NCBI RefSeq assembly: GCF_020966635.1
Contig: NZ_JAJKFQ010000011.1
Location: 1,488,001 to 1,552,000 of the forward strand
DNA from: Stieleria sp. JC731
GTDB taxonomy: Bacteria > Planctomycetota > Planctomycetia > Pirellulales > Pirellulaceae
Direction: 5' to 3'
DNA length: 64,000 nucleotides
The notes beneath the pieces were generated by a model that was not told the DNA's origin, searched no databases, and saw nothing but the letters and a program-made list of their open reading frames with translations. The translations under genes were made by a program, and so were the position numbers. Positions 1-8,457 of the stretch are shown piece by piece; the stretch's first letter is position 1; every line of letters starts with the position of its first letter.

Positions 1-3
1 GAA

Positions 4-336
4 TTGATCGATTGGGACGACTACCAAAAAGTTGAACTTCGGTCGGGTACAGTCGTGGCTGTTGAAGATTTCCCGGAGGCTCGGAAGCCTGCGTTTAAGG
101 TGACCGTTGATTTTGGGGACTCGATCGGGATTAAACGCACTAGCGCTCAAATCACAGCCAACTACAACAAGGAATCACTTTTGGGGCGGCAGGTGATTGG
201 GGTTGTGAACTTTCCCAAAAAGCAGATCGGTCCCATCATGTCCGAATTCCTGCTTGTCGGTTTCTATCGTGATGACCAAACCGTCATTCTTGCGGTGCCC
301 GACGCGGATGTTCCCAATGGTGCGAAGTTAGCCTAG
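4..336 (+). CDS. csaA: CsaA-like tRNA-binding domain protein
   Basis: The 110-residue product is a single OB-fold tRNA-binding domain of the CsaA/YgjH type. These proteins act as homodimers in the cytoplasm and have been described as export-related chaperones or free-standing tRNA binders. Visible family features are the opening [15 protein letters not shown], the segment [11 protein letters not shown], the central [11 protein letters not shown] and the late [18 protein letters not shown], at the family's usual length of about 110 residues. The start is taken as TTG at position 4 because the family normally begins at this point. The window edge is only three bases upstream, so an earlier start cannot be excluded. 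The next gene converges on it. Confidence 0.85.
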   Translation: MIDWDDYQKVELRSGTVVAVEDFPEARKPAFKVTVDFGDSIGIKRTSAQITANYNKESLLGRQVIGVVNFPKKQIGPIMSEFLLVGFYRDDQTVILAVPDADVPNGAKLA

Positions 337-496
337 CGTTTTAGCTTGGGTGGTATCGCAATTATGACGGGGAAAGACGCGTTGATTGTGTTCCGATCGA
401 GCGAGGTGATGCTCGAATGCACTTAGGAGGGAACGACATCCACGCTTGCCGTCTTGGACTATGCGTTTTGTAGTCGCTGCCTGTAGTCGCTGGAAT

Positions 497-901
497 TCAG
501 TGGCTTGAAGATGACGTCGCAAGTAGGACCAAAATACAACTTCCGTCATCAATCACGGTCAGTCCGGCTTCACGAGCCGCTTGGCTCGCTTGTGCATCTT
601 CGGCACCGGGCTGCATCCAAAGGTGTTTGACGCCCATTTTGATCGCTTCGGCAACGATCGCTCGTGTGACTGCTGGCGGTGTTATGATCGACAGGGAGTC
701 TGGTACGACCGGAAGTGCCGAGAGATTGGGATACGCGGTATGTCCTTCGATAACTTCTGTGATCGGGTTCAGTGGATAAGTCTGACGTCCCGAGCCGAGC
801 AATGCTCGAAAGACTTTGTTGCCATACTTGTGCTGACGGGCAGAGGCTCCAGCGACTGCAAATGTATTCGCACTCAAGAAATCAGAGATCTGCTTTTGCA
901 T
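497..901 (-). CDS. CoA-binding domain protein (YccU-like)
   Basis: A 134-residue Rossmann-type CoA-binding protein of the YccU family. The N-terminus has the nucleotide-binding strand-turn FAVAGASARQHKYGNKV, followed by YPLNP and the later MGVKHLWMQPGAEDAQA, which are conserved in this family. The length fits the usual 130-145 residues. The fold is that of the succinyl-CoA synthetase alpha-subunit N-domain. Members bind CoA or related nucleotides in the cytoplasm, and the reaction, if any, is not established. ATG start at 901. It lies upstream of the CheA-like kinase on the same strand with a 121-nt gap, so co-transcription is possible but not evident. Confidence 0.85.
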   Translation of the reverse strand: MQKQISDFLSANTFAVAGASARQHKYGNKVFRALLGSGRQTYPLNPITEVIEGHTAYPNLSALPVVPDSLSIITPPAVTRAIVAEAIKMGVKHLWMQPGAEDAQASQAAREAGLTVIDDGSCILVLLATSSSSH

Positions 902-1022
902 GGCAGTGATCTAAATGGCTAGCGATGATCGAAGCGAAACCGATACCGGCGAAAGGGATCGATCCAACTAGCCCGATCACCGAAAATGACATGGGCATTG
1001 TTGCTTCAAGTCAAGGCGATTT

Positions 1023-3071
1023 CTAGATCATGTAAGCGGGTTCTAAGACTTCGCTTTCGATCGCTGGAAAGACAAAGCGAATTGTGGTGCCCTTTCCTAG
1101 CACTGATTCGACTTCAATTTTGCCGTCTAAGGCCAAACAAGCTTCTTTGCATGCGGACATTCCGACTCCACGACCGGATGTTTCTGTGATCTTATCTTTG
1201 GTTGATAAGCCGTCTGCGAAAAGCAGTTCTTGGGGCGTTTCACCTTCCTCAAGTCGAATACCAAGCTTTGCTGCCCGCTTTGTAACTTGATTCCAATCGA
1301 TCCCGGCTCCGTCATCAGCGATCTCCACTGCAAACGAGTCCCTGGATTGATATGCGGAAAGTTTGATCGTACCAGTTGATTTCTTTTTCGCGTCGACTCT
1401 GCGTTCAGTCGTTTCTACACCATGATCGACTGCGTTTCTGACAACGTGAGTCAGCGAATTCCAGAATGCGTTCCATGTCTCGGTGGGTGGCGTTCGAATT
1501 TCTGTGGAATCGATCTCGACGCACAATCCTGGTTTGTCGAGTCGTTCGGCAAGACGCTTAGCGCGTTCCGATAGCAGATCAAATCGTTGGGAGACGCTAT
1601 CCCAGGTCCATCGCTGAATCATCCCAACGATCTCATTGACGCTGGCTCCTCTAGCAGCCTCCTCAATGGTCGATTCGATTCTCGCCTTGTCGATTGTGAC
1701 TTGGTCGCTCGTTTCGTCAGGGATGATCATCGCCAAACGATCACGAATCGATTGCCACTGTGCGCCAATCGCTTCGCGTTGAACTTCGTCACAGACATCG
1801 CGCTGCTCGGCCAACTCGTCCTCAAGGTGATGTAGCCATTGCGAGAAGCTACGAAGGCCGAAGATTCCGAAATTTCCTTTCAGCGTATGAATCCAACGTT
1901 TCTGATCGGCTATCGTGCCTCGGCCATGCTCGATCAGTTTGACCAAGCGTTCCGACTCACTGAGAAAGCCTCGAACGCTGCGCGGGTCACGGACAAATCT
2001 TGCGAAGATTGCCATCTGCTCTTGTTGAAGATCGTTGGCATGTTCTGCTTCCAACTCGGCAGTGATGTCTGTGCAAATAAGTAACAGCTGTGCAAGTTGC
2101 TTGCTGTTTTCAAATACGGGTTGGTAGGAAAGCTTGAAAACCGAACCTTGGTGCTCCATTCGTTGAGGCAATTGTTGAAGCCCCAATTCGAGCGGCATCC
2201 AATCGCATTGCAATTGTTCCCAGTTCAGCTCCATCAATTCACCGGCGACGGCATTTGATTCGCTCAGGTAGTCCCAGATAAATTGACCTTTCGCAGGAAG
2301 TCCAAACCACGATTGGAAGCGGCTTGACGGTGGACTGGCGAACTTGCCGTCGAGCGTTAGCATCGCCAAGCCTTCGGCAATGTTATTGATCACCAACAAC
2401 GCGTCTTTGTGAGTTTGTTCGGCTTCCTGCAGCGCATCTTCGGCGACGACTTTTGCATCTCGTAGCCGTGCGGCAGATTCTTTTTGGACGACTTCGAAAG
2501 ACCAGACCGTGAAGAAGATCGCGAGGACCAGCCCACCTTGGACGATGGATACGAATGCGTCTTCGAACGAGCGAGGAACTTCCGAATCCGGAATCAGTTT
2601 AAGTTGGTGCGGAAAATAGAGCACTGTCACGAAGGACAACACAATCGCCACCCAAGCCAAGCCAGCTCGACGCCCGAGAGTGCTGACGGCCATCATCGGC
2701 GCCGCGAATAGCCATCCCATGACGGGTGAATGCAGGTTGCCCGTGCCAAGGATGACAACCGCCACTGCGGAAAACGAGCTAAAAACCGTCAGGTGTGCAG
2801 CCAGACTCCAGCGTGCATTTCGACGGAGCATCACCAATGCGGTACCGCCTCCAAAAAATCCGATCGACGCACCCGCAGCGGTGAAATACATCCCCAGGCA
2901 GATGTACATCAGCGCGTAGAGCAATCCCGCAAAGAAGGCGACGTTCGCATAGAAAAACGTTTGCCGAGCGAGGCGGGCCAACTCGGAATCTTGTTCCAAG
3001 TTGGACCGGAAAAGCAAGGCTGGGACGTTTATGCGAACTTGACGGGCTGATTTCTGGGTCGATTGGTCCAC
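1023..3071 (-). CDS. Membrane-anchored CheA-like histidine kinase (TM-PAS-Hpt-HATPase)
   Basis: 682 residues with a GTG start. Residues about 35-180 hold roughly six hydrophobic segments forming an N-terminal membrane sensor. A coiled linker and a PAS-like region follow (about 220-340). Around residue 395 is an Hpt-type phosphorylation motif, WIHTLKGNFGIFGL, with H395 as the probable phospho-acceptor. The C-terminus is a CheA-type ATPase: N box HVVRNAVDHGVE, G1 DDGAGID, G2 GRGVGMS. It lacks a classical HisKA dimerisation box and ends after the ATPase, so no CheW-like P5 domain is present. Function inferred: autophosphorylation of the Hpt histidine and relay to a separate receiver. No receiver gene is adjacent; the nearest are more than 30 kb away. 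Confidence 0.85.
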   Translation of the reverse strand: MDQSTQKSARQVRINVPALLFRSNLEQDSELARLARQTFFYANVAFFAGLLYALMYICLGMYFTAAGASIGFFGGGTALVMLRRNARWSLAAHLTVFSSFSAVAVVILGTGNLHSPVMGWLFAAPMMAVSTLGRRAGLAWVAIVLSFVTVLYFPHQLKLIPDSEVPRSFEDAFVSIVQGGLVLAIFFTVWSFEVVQKESAARLRDAKVVAEDALQEAEQTHKDALLVINNIAEGLAMLTLDGKFASPPSSRFQSWFGLPAKGQFIWDYLSESNAVAGELMELNWEQLQCDWMPLELGLQQLPQRMEHQGSVFKLSYQPVFENSKQLAQLLLICTDITAELEAEHANDLQQEQMAIFARFVRDPRSVRGFLSESERLVKLIEHGRGTIADQKRWIHTLKGNFGIFGLRSFSQWLHHLEDELAEQRDVCDEVQREAIGAQWQSIRDRLAMIIPDETSDQVTIDKARIESTIEEAARGASVNEIVGMIQRWTWDSVSQRFDLLSERAKRLAERLDKPGLCVEIDSTEIRTPPTETWNAFWNSLTHVVRNAVDHGVETTERRVDAKKKSTGTIKLSAYQSRDSFAVEIADDGAGIDWNQVTKRAAKLGIRLEEGETPQELLFADGLSTKDKITETSGRGVGMSACKEACLALDGKIEVESVLGKGTTIRFVFPAIESEVLEPAYMI

Positions 3072-3395
3072 AGTTGGCTCATTGGGTCAGTGCGTAACGA
3101 AGGTTAGCACGATCTACCGAAGCCAAGGGGGGCGTCTACTCTCGTCCAGCCAAGGATTTTCCCTCAATGTTCACTACCCAAAAGCAATGTCGGGGAACAG
3201 GCAAAGCCTTGTGTAGACTAAAGACGAACGACAGCCGCAGTGTCGCTCAATGCGACCACTGTGGCGTTTGTTTACTGTGTCGTTTGATGATGGAGTCTTC
3301 GGATCAAGCCAATGAATCACCTGTAACGGTGACGTTTCCATTGTCTTTGACAACAAGAACCTCACCAACAGGATGTCTTCGCCTGAATGCGTCAA
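3072..3395. other. Intergenic region, no supported gene
   Basis: Between the kinase start and the FHA gene end, about 324 nt without a convincing coding frame. It should hold the promoter of the downstream minus-strand kinase. I see no repeat or strong hairpin. Confidence 0.5.
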
Positions 3396-3821
3396 CTATC
3401 CGATTTCGTAGCGATCGTCATCAGCCGGCGGAAAGATCTTGACCGCATGGGTTTCATCGCCATGGTTGGTTGTCGACTTTTGAGATGATCCGGCGGACGC
3501 AGTCGAGCCTTGCAGGTCAGCGGTTTCAGCCGTTTCGACACGCAGTTTGGCCAAGCCGATTTGCACGACGGTACCAGAATCGATTACCGCTTTGTCGACC
3601 TGTTGACCGTCAACAAAGATCCCGTTTTTCGATCCGAGGTCACGCATGACCAGCTCGCCTTCGGCGCCGATGACAAATTCACAATGTCGTCGGCTAATCG
3701 AGCCGTCTTCCAGGTGGATGTTGGTCAGCATGCCGCGTCCGACAGTGACGGGGGTTTCTAAAACCCAAGTCCGCTGGTCTTTTAATGTGTCGCGATCAAG
3801 TAACGTAAATTTGAATTTCAT
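3396..3821 (-). CDS. FHA domain protein
   Basis: 141 residues dominated by one forkhead-associated domain, a phosphothreonine-peptide binding module. Hallmarks are VTVGRG (phosphopeptide-contacting Arg), the SISRRHCEF segment with the conserved Ser and His, and DLGSKNGIFVDG. The C-terminal 40 residues are polar and probably disordered. The start is set at ATG 3821, because a GGAG motif lies seven bases upstream and the FHA strand begins at once with MKFKFTLLDRD. An upstream in-frame ATG at 3914 would add a basic, low-complexity extension with no family support. Inferred role: adaptor in Ser/Thr-kinase signalling, which is abundant in planctomycetes. No kinase gene is adjacent. Confidence 0.85.
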   Translation of the reverse strand: MKFKFTLLDRDTLKDQRTWVLETPVTVGRGMLTNIHLEDGSISRRHCEFVIGAEGELVMRDLGSKNGIFVDGQQVDKAVIDSGTVVQIGLAKLRVETAETADLQGSTASAGSSQKSTTNHGDETHAVKIFPPADDDRYEIG

Positions 3822-3923
3822 CGCGGACTCCGAAATCAATCTTGTTAGAGGTAATAGCGATGATCGGGCAGACCGCCCAGATGAGAATTTCACTTTAGCC
3901 TTTAGCGATGCCAACGTCCACTA

Positions 3924-4006
3924 GATGTCGCTCAGGAACGCAGAGCAGACACTCGATGTCGCTGGAAAACACAGAGCAGACACGCGATGTCGCTCAGGAA
4001 TGTGGA
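3924..4006. repeat. 31-bp direct tandem repeat, about 2.7 copies
   Basis: Units begin at 3924, 3955 and 3986, each opening GATGTCGCT. The first two share the ending CAGAGCAGACAC and the third is cut short. The array sits in the divergent gap between the FHA gene and the CoA-disulfide reductase gene, away from either start codon. Confidence 0.75.
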
Positions 4007-4208
4007 AGTGACGCCGTTGAAGTCAGCCGCGTTTCGGGTTTGCGAACTGGGCTACTTTCGCACATTGGGTTGGCTAGGCCCGATCAATACATCAAGATCA
4101 ACACTTCGGCGGCGGCGTTGAATCGGGCATCGGGTTGAAGTTGGCCGACAAGACAGCGATGCGGCCGCGATGGATAGATGACTTTCGACCAAAGGAAATC
4201 AGACAGCG

Positions 4209-5855
4209 ATGAAAATTGTGATCATTGGTGGTGTTGCAGGAGGCGCGTCCGCTGCCGCACGTGCTCGTCGATTGAGCGAAAACGCTGAAATCGTTGTTTT
4301 GGAACGCGGCGACTATCCCTCGTTCGCCAACTGTGGGTTGCCGTACTACGTTGGTGGCGAAATACAGTCACGCGACAAGCTACTCGTGGCCCCCGTTGAA
4401 ATGCTACGGGCACGGCATCGATTGGATGTTCGTGTACGTAGCGAAGTCATTTCGATTGATCGAGAAGCGAAGACGGTTCAGGTCCGCGATCTTGGCAACC
4501 AAAGTGAATATACCGAGTCGTACGACAAGCTAATCATCGCGACTGGTGCCGCACCCTTTCGGCCACCGATTCCTGGGATCGAAAGTTCTCTTGTGTTAGG
4601 GCTGCGTGATCTGAATGATGCCGACCGCATGCACAAACTCGCCACCTCCGGCTCTCGTCGTGCCGTGATCGTGGGTGCGGGATTCATCGGGATTGAAGTG
4701 GCCGAAAATCTGTTGCATCGAGGGCTCGATGTGACGGTTGTTGAATTGGCCGGGCAGATTTTGCCACCCTGGGATGCCGAGATGATCGCACCGATGGATC
4801 GGGAACTACGTGGGCAAGGGATCAAGATTCGCTTGAATGATTCCGTGACTGGCTTTACCGAATCCGGCGAAGGTTTGACCTTGGATTTGAAGTCTGGAGA
4901 AACACTACAAGCCGACTTCGTTGTCCTTAGCGTTGGTGTTCGTCCCGAGAATCGTTTGGCGACTGAAGTGGGTATCGAATGCGGGCCGCGTGGTGGAATC
5001 GTCACCAATGCGCACATGCAAACGAACGATACCGATATCTATGCTGTTGGAGACGTTGTTCAAGTAAACGATTTCATTACCGATGCGAAGATTCAGATTC
5101 CGCTCGCCGGTCCAGCAAACCGGCAGGGACGAATCGCGGCAGACCATATCTTCGGACGCGAGTCAACCTATCGTGGCACGCAAGGGACAGCGATCGTCGG
5201 TGCTTTTGGCAAAGCTGCCGCAATGGTTGGACAAAGCGAGAAGCTGCTCCGAGCAGCAGGGACCGACTATGAAAAAGTCTATATTCACCCGTCGGACCAT
5301 GCGGGCTACTACCCCGGCGCCAGCCCGATGACGCTAAAGCTGCTTTTCGATCCAAAGTCCGGCCAAATCTTTGGTGCTCAAGGGGTGGGGACCAACGGCG
5401 TTGACAAACGAATCGACGTGATTGCCATGGCGATCCAGGCCAAACTGACGGTGGAGGATCTTGAAGAGGCAGAGCTTTGCTACGCTCCACAATTCGGTCA
5501 TGCCAAAGACCCCATCAACATGTTGGGGTTTGTTGCTTCTGGAGTCCTACGGGGCGATCACCCGGTGACTCAAGTTGAAGCGATTCCTTCTGCGGACAAG
5601 ATCGGCGATGAAATCGTTGTGATCGACGTACGTAGTCCACAGGAGAATGCCGGCGGTGCGATTCCCGGTGCCATCAATATTCCGATCGAATCATTGCGGG
5701 ACCGTTTGGATGAAATTCCCAAAGACAAGATGGTTTTCACGTACTGCCAAGTTGGGATGCGAGGCTATCTGGCGACCCGAGTTTTAATGCAAAACGGTTT
5801 TAATGTCCGCAATATCAGTGGCGGCTACAAAACTTGGCTGCTGCACCAGAACTGA
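4209..5855 (+). CDS. CoA-disulfide reductase with C-terminal rhodanese domain
   Basis: 548 residues. The N-terminus is a FAD/NAD(P)-dependent pyridine-nucleotide-disulfide oxidoreductase: FAD-binding IIGGVAGGASAAARAR at residues 5-20, redox-active single Cys42 in SFANCGLPYY, a second dinucleotide site VIVGAGFIGIEVAENL, and the FAD motif TDIYAVGDV. The C-terminal 100 residues are a rhodanese domain (VVIDVRSPQENAGGAIPGA) with active-site loop YCQVGMRG. This is the known CoADR-rhodanese fusion, which reduces CoA disulfide or persulfide/polysulfide using NAD(P)H in the cytoplasm. ATG start; the gene stands alone, followed by a 346-nt gap. Expected role: thiol redox or sulfur handling. Assignment of fold is sure, preferred substrate is not. 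Confidence 0.9.
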   Translation: MKIVIIGGVAGGASAAARARRLSENAEIVVLERGDYPSFANCGLPYYVGGEIQSRDKLLVAPVEMLRARHRLDVRVRSEVISIDREAKTVQVRDLGNQSEYTESYDKLIIATGAAPFRPPIPGIESSLVLGLRDLNDADRMHKLATSGSRRAVIVGAGFIGIEVAENLLHRGLDVTVVELAGQILPPWDAEMIAPMDRELRGQGIKIRLNDSVTGFTESGEGLTLDLKSGETLQADFVVLSVGVRPENRLATEVGIECGPRGGIVTNAHMQTNDTDIYAVGDVVQVNDFITDAKIQIPLAGPANRQGRIAADHIFGRESTYRGTQGTAIVGAFGKAAAMVGQSEKLLRAAGTDYEKVYIHPSDHAGYYPGASPMTLKLLFDPKSGQIFGAQGVGTNGVDKRIDVIAMAIQAKLTVEDLEEAELCYAPQFGHAKDPINMLGFVASGVLRGDHPVTQVEAIPSADKIGDEIVVIDVRSPQENAGGAIPGAINIPIESLRDRLDEIPKDKMVFTYCQVGMRGYLATRVLMQNGFNVRNISGGYKTWLLHQN

Positions 5856-6201
5856 TTCGAACGAGCGCGTAGCCGGAGTTCAGCACCCGAGCGTCGAACA
5901 CCGTCCCGCGGAGGTGAGAAGTCTCCTGCTATTGCCTGTCCTCGACTCAATCGATCCTCTTAACGGATCGATCCTCCTGTGTCGCGAATGACTGACGGGC
6001 ACGAGGGCAGCGGCACACCGTTTTGACTTTGCGGGTTGGGTTGGCGAATCTTCGTCGATGCTCCGGCAGACTGCATTTTCTTGCACTATTAATCGAATCG
6101 AATTAATCGTCCCGACGATTGTTATCAGTACGTCCGGCATGTCCACGAGGCGGCGGACGGTGACTGGTGACTTGAGACAGACTTGCCCAGACGGGGAAAG
6201 A
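5856..6201. promoter_or_regulatory. Intergenic region upstream of the TonB receptor with inverted repeats
   Basis: It contains a hairpin downstream of the reductase stop (ATCGATCC at 5950-5957 and GGATCGAT at 5965-5972, no T-run). Nearer the receptor is ATTAAT-N8-ATTAAT (6088-6107) overlapping a perfect inverted repeat AATCGTC-CC-GACGATT (6105-6120). The latter pair could be an operator for the receptor gene. It does not match a Fur box or a cobalamin riboswitch that I can recognise. Function is inference only. Confidence 0.35.
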
Positions 6202-8379
6202 ATGCGATTTTGGATTGCGATCTTCATTAGCATTTGCGGGTGCGCGATTTCGTTCGCGCAAGAAGGTGGCCGATTAATGCTCCCGGAAATCGTCGTCGAA
6301 GCGGATCGCGGATCAAATGCTGATGAGGCTTCTGGAAACACAGACAACGCCGCGGCGCTTCCTGATGCAGCTGCCGGCGAAGGCCCACTAAATACAGGCG
6401 GTGCAACGGAGTCTCCGTTTGGAAACACTCCACCACAGCAAGTTCCTTCGCAGCCAACAACACAGTTTGAGTCCGGGATCAGCCGTGAAGACTCGCTGTT
6501 GGGGCAGGCATCGTCCGCATCGACGGGGGCCTATGGACAGACCGACTTGCAGTCTCGTCCGATCAATCGCCCAGGGGATGTGCTGGAACTGATCCCCGGA
6601 TTTATCGCGACGCAGCACAGTGGAACTGGAAAAGCGAACCAGTACTTTGTGCGTGGAATCAATCTTGACCATGGGACCGATTTCGCGGTCCGTGTTGACG
6701 GCATTCCGATGAACCTGCCCTCACACGGACACGGCCAAGGGTACCTGGATGTGAACTGGTTGATTCCAGAACTGATGCAAAGTGCTGAGTATCGACTGGG
6801 GCCTTACTATGCGGACATTGGCGATTTCAGTTCGGCCGGTGCTGTCGATATTCAGATAGCGAAGGAGTTACCCAATGGTATCGCATCGGCGACCGCGGGA
6901 TCCTTTGACTACTATCGAACGTTGATCGCTGATTCGGGTGAATTCGCAGGTGGAACGCTTCTGTACGCATTCGAGACGACGTTTTACAACGGTCCGTGGA
7001 CTGTAAAGGAAGACTTTGACAAGCTGAACGGTTTGTTGCGTTGGTCGCATGGCAACCAAGACCATGGCGTATCAATGACCCTGTTTGGGTATGACAGTCA
7101 ATGGACGGCGACCAATCAAGTTCCTGTACGAGCTGTCGATGCAGGAATCGTGTCTAGGTTTGGAACTCTTGATCCGAGTGACGGTGGAAAGACGAGTCGC
7201 TACGGCATCAACGGTCAATACTGGAGCCACGATAGAGACGTGACAACAAAAGCAAACGCCTATGTCAGCTACTATGACATGGACTTGTTCTCGAACTTTA
7301 CGTTCTATCTGGATGACCCCGTCAACGGAGATCAAATCGAACAGGTCGATCAACGGTGGTATGCGGGGATGAATCTAAGTCAGACCTACCATCGCGAATG
7401 TGTTGACCATACCGTTGGTTTTCAGTTTCGAAATGACAACATTCACGAGCTGGCTCTCAATCGAACCCGAAACCGACAGTTTGTCTCCCCAGTCCGAAAC
7501 GACAGTGTCGATCAGCAAAGCTACTCGTTGTACTACGAGAACAAAGCGATCCTGACGCCATTGCTGCGTAGCACGATCGGTCTTCGTGGTGACTTCTACC
7601 GATTTCACAATCGAGCCAATGTAAACACCGCGGACACGGGAACGGTTGACGATACGGTGCTCAGTCCAAAGTTGGGAATTGTCCTTGGACCTTGGTCAGA
7701 TTCGGAGTTGTACGTGAACTGGGGGCAGAGCTTTCACAGCAACGATGCTCGCGGTGTGAATTCTTCGACCGATCCGGCGGATCCATTGGTCAAAAGTGAT
7801 GGTGCGGAAGTGGGGGCTCGTACTTGGTTGACACCTGATTGGAATTCAACCATCGCGTTGTGGTATCTAGAAATCGATTCGGAGTTGCTGTTTGTCGGCG
7901 ACGCCGGCACGACGGAGGCTGGTCCGGCTAGCCACCGAGGCGGCATCACATGGACGAACTTTTTACGACTGACCGACTGGATGACAGCCGACGTCGATTA
8001 CTCGCATGTGCGTCCGCGATTTACCGGTGGAGACCGAATCCCGAACGCGGTGGAGAATGTTGTGACGACCGGGATTACCGCACAGGGGCCTGATTCGCCC
8101 TGGTACGGTACGTTCCGATTGCGGCACTACGGACCGGCTGCACTGAGCGAAGATAACTCCGCACGAAGCAGCACAACGACGTTGGCAAACATGCAGGTAG
8201 GTTATCAAACACGCAGGATGACGATGGCGGTTGATATTTTCAATCTATTCGACAGTGATGACAATGACATCACGTATTTCTACGAATCTCAGCCGCTTGG
8301 TCTCGCAGCTGCCGAAGACCTGCATTTCCATTCGGTCGAGCCGTTGATGGCCCGTGCGAGCGTCACTTGGCGATTTTAG
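6202..8379 (+). CDS. TonB-dependent outer-membrane receptor
   Basis: 725 residues from ATG 6202. This start is preferred over the upstream in-frame ATG at 6058 because a GGGGAAAG ribosome site precedes it and a signal peptide follows directly (MRFWIAIFISICGCAISFAQ). After cleavage comes a TonB-box-like LPEIVVEADR, then a spacer of about 90 residues and a plug domain (RPGDVLELIPGFIATQHSG, VRGINLDHGTDFAV). The rest is a beta-barrel ending in SVTWRF, a typical terminal-aromatic barrel end. It imports a ligand across the outer membrane using TonB energy. The ligand cannot be told from sequence, and no TonB, ExbBD or ABC importer gene lies nearby. Confidence 0.9.
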   Translation: MRFWIAIFISICGCAISFAQEGGRLMLPEIVVEADRGSNADEASGNTDNAAALPDAAAGEGPLNTGGATESPFGNTPPQQVPSQPTTQFESGISREDSLLGQASSASTGAYGQTDLQSRPINRPGDVLELIPGFIATQHSGTGKANQYFVRGINLDHGTDFAVRVDGIPMNLPSHGHGQGYLDVNWLIPELMQSAEYRLGPYYADIGDFSSAGAVDIQIAKELPNGIASATAGSFDYYRTLIADSGEFAGGTLLYAFETTFYNGPWTVKEDFDKLNGLLRWSHGNQDHGVSMTLFGYDSQWTATNQVPVRAVDAGIVSRFGTLDPSDGGKTSRYGINGQYWSHDRDVTTKANAYVSYYDMDLFSNFTFYLDDPVNGDQIEQVDQRWYAGMNLSQTYHRECVDHTVGFQFRNDNIHELALNRTRNRQFVSPVRNDSVDQQSYSLYYENKAILTPLLRSTIGLRGDFYRFHNRANVNTADTGTVDDTVLSPKLGIVLGPWSDSELYVNWGQSFHSNDARGVNSSTDPADPLVKSDGAEVGARTWLTPDWNSTIALWYLEIDSELLFVGDAGTTEAGPASHRGGITWTNFLRLTDWMTADVDYSHVRPRFTGGDRIPNAVENVVTTGITAQGPDSPWYGTFRLRHYGPAALSEDNSARSSTTTLANMQVGYQTRRMTMAVDIFNLFDSDDNDITYFYESQPLGLAAAEDLHFHSVEPLMARASVTWRF

Positions 8380-8384
8380 CAGGC

Positions 8385-8440
8385 GAGTGACGCAATGTCT
8401 GGCGTCACTCAGTCTGGAATCCCAAGTCACCAGACTGAGT
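8385..8440. terminator. Two overlapping hairpins between convergent genes
   Basis: GAGTGACGC (8385-8393) pairs with GCGTCACTC (8402-8410), and ACTCAGTCTGG (8407-8417) pairs with CCAGACTGAGT (8430-8440). Both stems are perfect and share 8407-8410, so they cannot be fully formed together. They lie between the receptor stop (plus) and the next gene stop (minus). A bidirectional terminator is likely, although no T-run follows. Confidence 0.55.
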
Positions 8441-8457
8441 GAGTCATCCGAGGCGCG

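Noticed and set aside
3167-3442. Plus-strand frame with a CDHCGVCLLC cysteine cluster
   Set aside because: It overlaps the end of the FHA gene, has no family pattern outside the cysteines and no ribosome site.
5856-6201. Cobalamin riboswitch before the TonB receptor
   Set aside because: The conserved B12-box and surrounding blocks could not be found.
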